A DNA stretch of 9,554 bases, from the NCBI GenBank assembly GCA_965649545.1, contig CBFGLF010000069.1, forward strand, positions 1-9,554, given 5' to 3'. The notes under the pieces are model-generated. The model was not told the DNA's origin. It worked only from the letters and a program-made list of their open reading frames with translations, and did no database searches. A program made the position numbers and the translations under genes. Shown piece by piece: positions 7,557 through 9,554 of the stretch (position 1 is the stretch's first letter; every line of letters begins with the position of its first letter). The DNA comes from CABHOJ01 sp965649545 (lineage in GTDB: Bacteria; Pseudomonadota; Gammaproteobacteria; Burkholderiales; Methylophilaceae).

Positions 7557-7682
7557 ATGAAGAAACTGATGTTAGGCCTTGTGTTGGTATCCGCTTTCGT
7601 ATTGTCCGCTTGCAACACCATGCACGGTGTGGGCAAGGACCTGGAAGCGGCAGGCGAAGCCGTTCAGAAGAACAGCAAGTAA
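7557..7682 (+). CDS. Entericidin A/B-type small lipoprotein
   Basis: This 41-residue frame encodes MKKLMLGLVLVSAFVLSAC followed by a short polar tail ending QKNSK. Residues 1-18 form a lipoprotein signal peptide with lipobox LSAC, so Cys19 is the predicted lipidated residue after signal peptidase II cleavage. NTMHGVGKDLEAAGEAVQ after the cysteine matches the entericidin family, whose mature peptides form an amphipathic helix. In E. coli the EcnA/EcnB pair was described as an antidote/toxin lipoprotein locus linked to cell lysis in stationary phase; many single copies elsewhere have no established role. AGGGGA (7543-7548) is a good ribosome binding site. It lies between leuC and leuD with gaps of 17 and 45 bases, an arrangement I recall from other Betaproteobacteria. 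No second entericidin gene is seen nearby. Confidence 0.88.
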   Translation: MKKLMLGLVLVSAFVLSACNTMHGVGKDLEAAGEAVQKNSK

Positions 7683-7727
7683 CAACAGCACGTCATCGAG
7701 ACAAGTTAAAGAGAATAGATCACCAAG

Positions 7728-8369
7728 ATGCAACCTTTTGTCACGCTGGATGGATTGGCCGTACCGCTCGACCGTGCGAACGTCGACACCGACGCCATCA
7801 TCCCCAAGCAGTTCCTCAAATCGATCAAGCGCTCGGGTTTCGGCCCGAATGCCTTCGACGAATGGCGCTATCTCGATCACGGTGAGCCAGGAATGGATAA
7901 CAGCCAACGCAAGGTCAATCCGGATTTTGTGCTGAACCAGTCGCGTTATCAGGGGGCTGAGATCCTGCTGGCGCGCGAGAACTTCGGCTGTGGCTCGAGT
8001 CGCGAGCATGCGCCATGGGCACTGCTGGATTACGGTTTCCGCGCCATCGTCGCGCCGAGCTTCGCCGATATCTTCTTCAATAACTGTTTCAAGAACGGCA
8101 TCTTGCCCGTGGTCTTGAGTGCAGAAGCCGTCGATCGACTGTTCAAGGCGGTCGAGACGACCCCCGGCTACAAGATCCTGATCGACCTGGAAAAGCAAAC
8201 CGTGCAAACGCCGGACGGCCAGGCCTACAGCTTCGAGGTCGATGCCTTCCGTAAGCACTGTTTGTTGAACGGCCTGGACGACATCGGGCTCACTTTGCAG
8301 CATGTGGACAAGATCCAGGCCTTCGAAACCAAGCACAAACAAACGCAGCCCTGGCTGTTCAACCAGTAG
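7728..8369 (+). CDS. leuD: 3-isopropylmalate dehydratase, small subunit
   Basis: LeuD forms the swivel (aconitase domain 4-like) subunit of isopropylmalate isomerase with LeuC. The 213-residue length fits the bacterial long form. [14 protein letters not shown] (17-30) and the signature [19 protein letters not shown] (85-103) identify it, followed by [16 protein letters not shown] (112-127). The ATG at 7728 gives the standard N-terminus ([16 protein letters not shown]). The nearest purine-rich tract, AAGAGA at 7709-7714, is 13 bases upstream, somewhat far for a ribosome binding site, so translation may depend partly on coupling. It is separated from leuC only by the entericidin-like gene; the subunits must be made in equal amounts. 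Confidence 0.97.
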   Translation: MQPFVTLDGLAVPLDRANVDTDAIIPKQFLKSIKRSGFGPNAFDEWRYLDHGEPGMDNSQRKVNPDFVLNQSRYQGAEILLARENFGCGSSREHAPWALLDYGFRAIVAPSFADIFFNNCFKNGILPVVLSAEAVDRLFKAVETTPGYKILIDLEKQTVQTPDGQAYSFEVDAFRKHCLLNGLDDIGLTLQHVDKIQAFETKHKQTQPWLFNQ

Positions 8370-8418
8370 GTTGCGCGACTGAGCGGCTGTTCAACTCATC
8401 AGTAAGAAAGTGATTCAA

Positions 8419-9474
8419 ATGAAGATTGCAGTATTGCCAGGCGATGGCATCGGCCCGGAGATCGTGGCGCAAGCCGTCAAGGTGCTGAAGGCGCTGGATA
8501 TCCCGATGCAACTGGAAGAAGCGCCGATCGGCGGAGCGGGCTACGAAGCCGCGGGCGATCCGCTGCCTGCCGCCACGCTGAAGCTGGCGAAAGAATCGGA
8601 TGCCGTGCTGCTGGGTGCCGTAGGCGACTGGAAGTACGATAGTTTGCCACGTGACCAGCGTCCGGAACGCGGTCTGTTGCGTATCCGCAAGGAATTGAAC
8701 CTGTTCGCCAACCTGCGGCCAGCGTTGCTGTACCCCGAACTGGCCTCGGCCTCGACCCTGAAGCCTGAAGTGGTTTCTGGCCTCGACCTGATGATCGTGC
8801 GTGAACTCACGGGCGATATCTATTTTGGCCAGCCGCGCGGTATCAGCACCCTCGAGAACGGCGAGCGCGAGGGCATCAACACCATGCGCTATAAAGAGTC
8901 GGAAATCCGTCGTATCGGACGCGTGGCCTTCGATATCGCCATGAAGCGCAACAAGAAGGTGTGCTCCGTGGACAAGGCCAATGTGCTGGAGACTACCGAG
9001 TTGTGGCGCCAGGTCATGATCGAGCTCGCCAAGGAATACCCGGAAGTCGAGCTCAGCCACATGTATGTCGACAATGCCGCCATGCAGTTGGTGCGTGCGC
9101 CCAAGCAGTTCGACGTCATGGTCACCGGTAATATCTTCGGCGATATCTTGTCGGATGAGGCTTCCATGCTGACCGGTTCCATCGGTATGTTGCCGTCGGC
9201 ATCGCTGGATGCGAATAATAAGGGGATGTACGAGCCTAGCCATGGTTCGGCACCGGATATCGCCGGCAAGGATGTCGCGAATCCGCTGGCGACCATCCTC
9301 TCTGCAGCCATGATGTTGCGTTATACCTTCAATGACGAAAAGAATGCGACGCGCATCGAGCATGCGGTCAAGAAAGCGTTGGCCGATGGCTATCGTACCG
9401 CCGACATCCATACCGACGGTTGCAAGAAGGTGAAATGCAGCGAGATGGGTGATGCGGTGGTGGCGGCCCTGTAA
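8419..9474 (+). CDS. leuB: 3-isopropylmalate dehydrogenase
   Basis: LeuB oxidises and decarboxylates 3-isopropylmalate to 2-oxoisocaproate with NAD+ and a divalent metal, in the cytoplasm. From the ATG at 8419 it has 351 residues, normal for the family. [16 protein letters not shown] is the standard N-terminus. Substrate residues are Arg90, Arg100, Arg128, Tyr135 and Lys185; metal-binding Asp are Asp218, Asp242 and Asp246. The family signature starts at [13 protein letters not shown] (238-250) and the cofactor loop is [18 protein letters not shown] (272-289). A GTG at 8410 in the same frame would add three residues; the ATG is preferred because it gives the family N-terminus and is preceded by AAGAAAG at suitable distance. 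The 49-base gap after leuD shows no terminator. asd follows after 48 bases. Confidence 0.96.
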   Translation: MKIAVLPGDGIGPEIVAQAVKVLKALDIPMQLEEAPIGGAGYEAAGDPLPAATLKLAKESDAVLLGAVGDWKYDSLPRDQRPERGLLRIRKELNLFANLRPALLYPELASASTLKPEVVSGLDLMIVRELTGDIYFGQPRGISTLENGEREGINTMRYKESEIRRIGRVAFDIAMKRNKKVCSVDKANVLETTELWRQVMIELAKEYPEVELSHMYVDNAAMQLVRAPKQFDVMVTGNIFGDILSDEASMLTGSIGMLPSASLDANNKGMYEPSHGSAPDIAGKDVANPLATILSAAMMLRYTFNDEKNATRIEHAVKKALADGYRTADIHTDGCKKVKCSEMGDAVVAAL

Positions 9475-9522
9475 TTGGGGCTGCCAGATGATTAATGAGT
9501 GAATGAGATTCAGGACAAGACG

Positions 9523-9554
9523 ATGTTGAAAGTTGGCTTCATAGGTTGGCGCGG
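9523..9554 (+). CDS. asd: Aspartate-semialdehyde dehydrogenase, first 32 bases only
   Basis: The visible residues MLKVGFIGWRG match the N-terminal nucleotide-binding P-loop of proteobacterial Asd, where GFIGWRGMVG is highly conserved. The enzyme reduces aspartyl phosphate to aspartate semialdehyde for lysine, threonine, methionine and cell-wall diaminopimelate. AGGA at 9512-9515 is a well-placed ribosome binding site. leuB followed by asd is the expected betaproteobacterial order. The rest lies beyond the right edge. Confidence 0.85.
   Translation, partial: MLKVGFIGWR

Noticed and set aside
8359..9411. 350-codon antisense frame opposite leuB
   Set aside because: Shadow of leuB with no independent start signal or family motif.
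9481..9512. Short AATGAG direct repeats between leuB and asd
   Set aside because: Two six-base copies in an AT-rich gap are too short to mean anything without conservation.

Overview
The window looks like a chromosomal housekeeping segment of a betaproteobacterium. The order leuC - entericidin-type lipoprotein - leuD - leuB - asd is, as far as I know, characteristic of Betaproteobacteria. A tight argD-argF-argG run upstream, moderately high GC and GC-rich third codon positions fit an organism of the Nitrosomonadales/Methylophilales type. That placement is inferred from gene order and protein character only; no database search was run. I see no insertion sequences, phage genes, CRISPR arrays, tRNA or rRNA.

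Left part (1-1916): a Rieske-type ring-hydroxylating oxygenase alpha subunit lies on the minus strand and runs off the left edge. A 233-base divergent intergenic region separates it from a plus-strand pair: a 34-residue single-pass membrane peptide with a strong ribosome binding site, then a 167-residue four-helix membrane protein related to the membrane domain of PuuD urate hydroxylase. A strong intrinsic terminator (10-bp perfect stem and T tract) closes this pair.

Middle part (1934-6127): argD, argF and argG supply the aminotransferase step and the last carbamoylation and citrulline-to-argininosuccinate steps of arginine synthesis. argD and argF are 1 base apart; argF and argG overlap by 1 base. 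Two small genes with strong Shine-Dalgarno sequences follow: ppnP (nucleoside phosphorylase) and yajQ (nucleotide-binding DUF520 protein).

Right part (6142-9554): leuC (GTG start, 14 bases after yajQ), a 41-residue entericidin-like lipoprotein, leuD and leuB together encode isopropylmalate isomerase and isopropylmalate dehydrogenase of leucine synthesis. The first 32 bases of asd (aspartate-semialdehyde dehydrogenase) reach the right edge.

No terminator is visible from 1934 to 9554, so all these genes could share readthrough transcription, although internal promoters cannot be excluded. I do not find a clearly novel system. The points most worth a second look are the small-peptide/PuuD-like pair, the terminator that leaves no room for a normal argD promoter, the lipoprotein gene inside the leu cluster, and the Glu-bridged, partnerless Rieske oxygenase.
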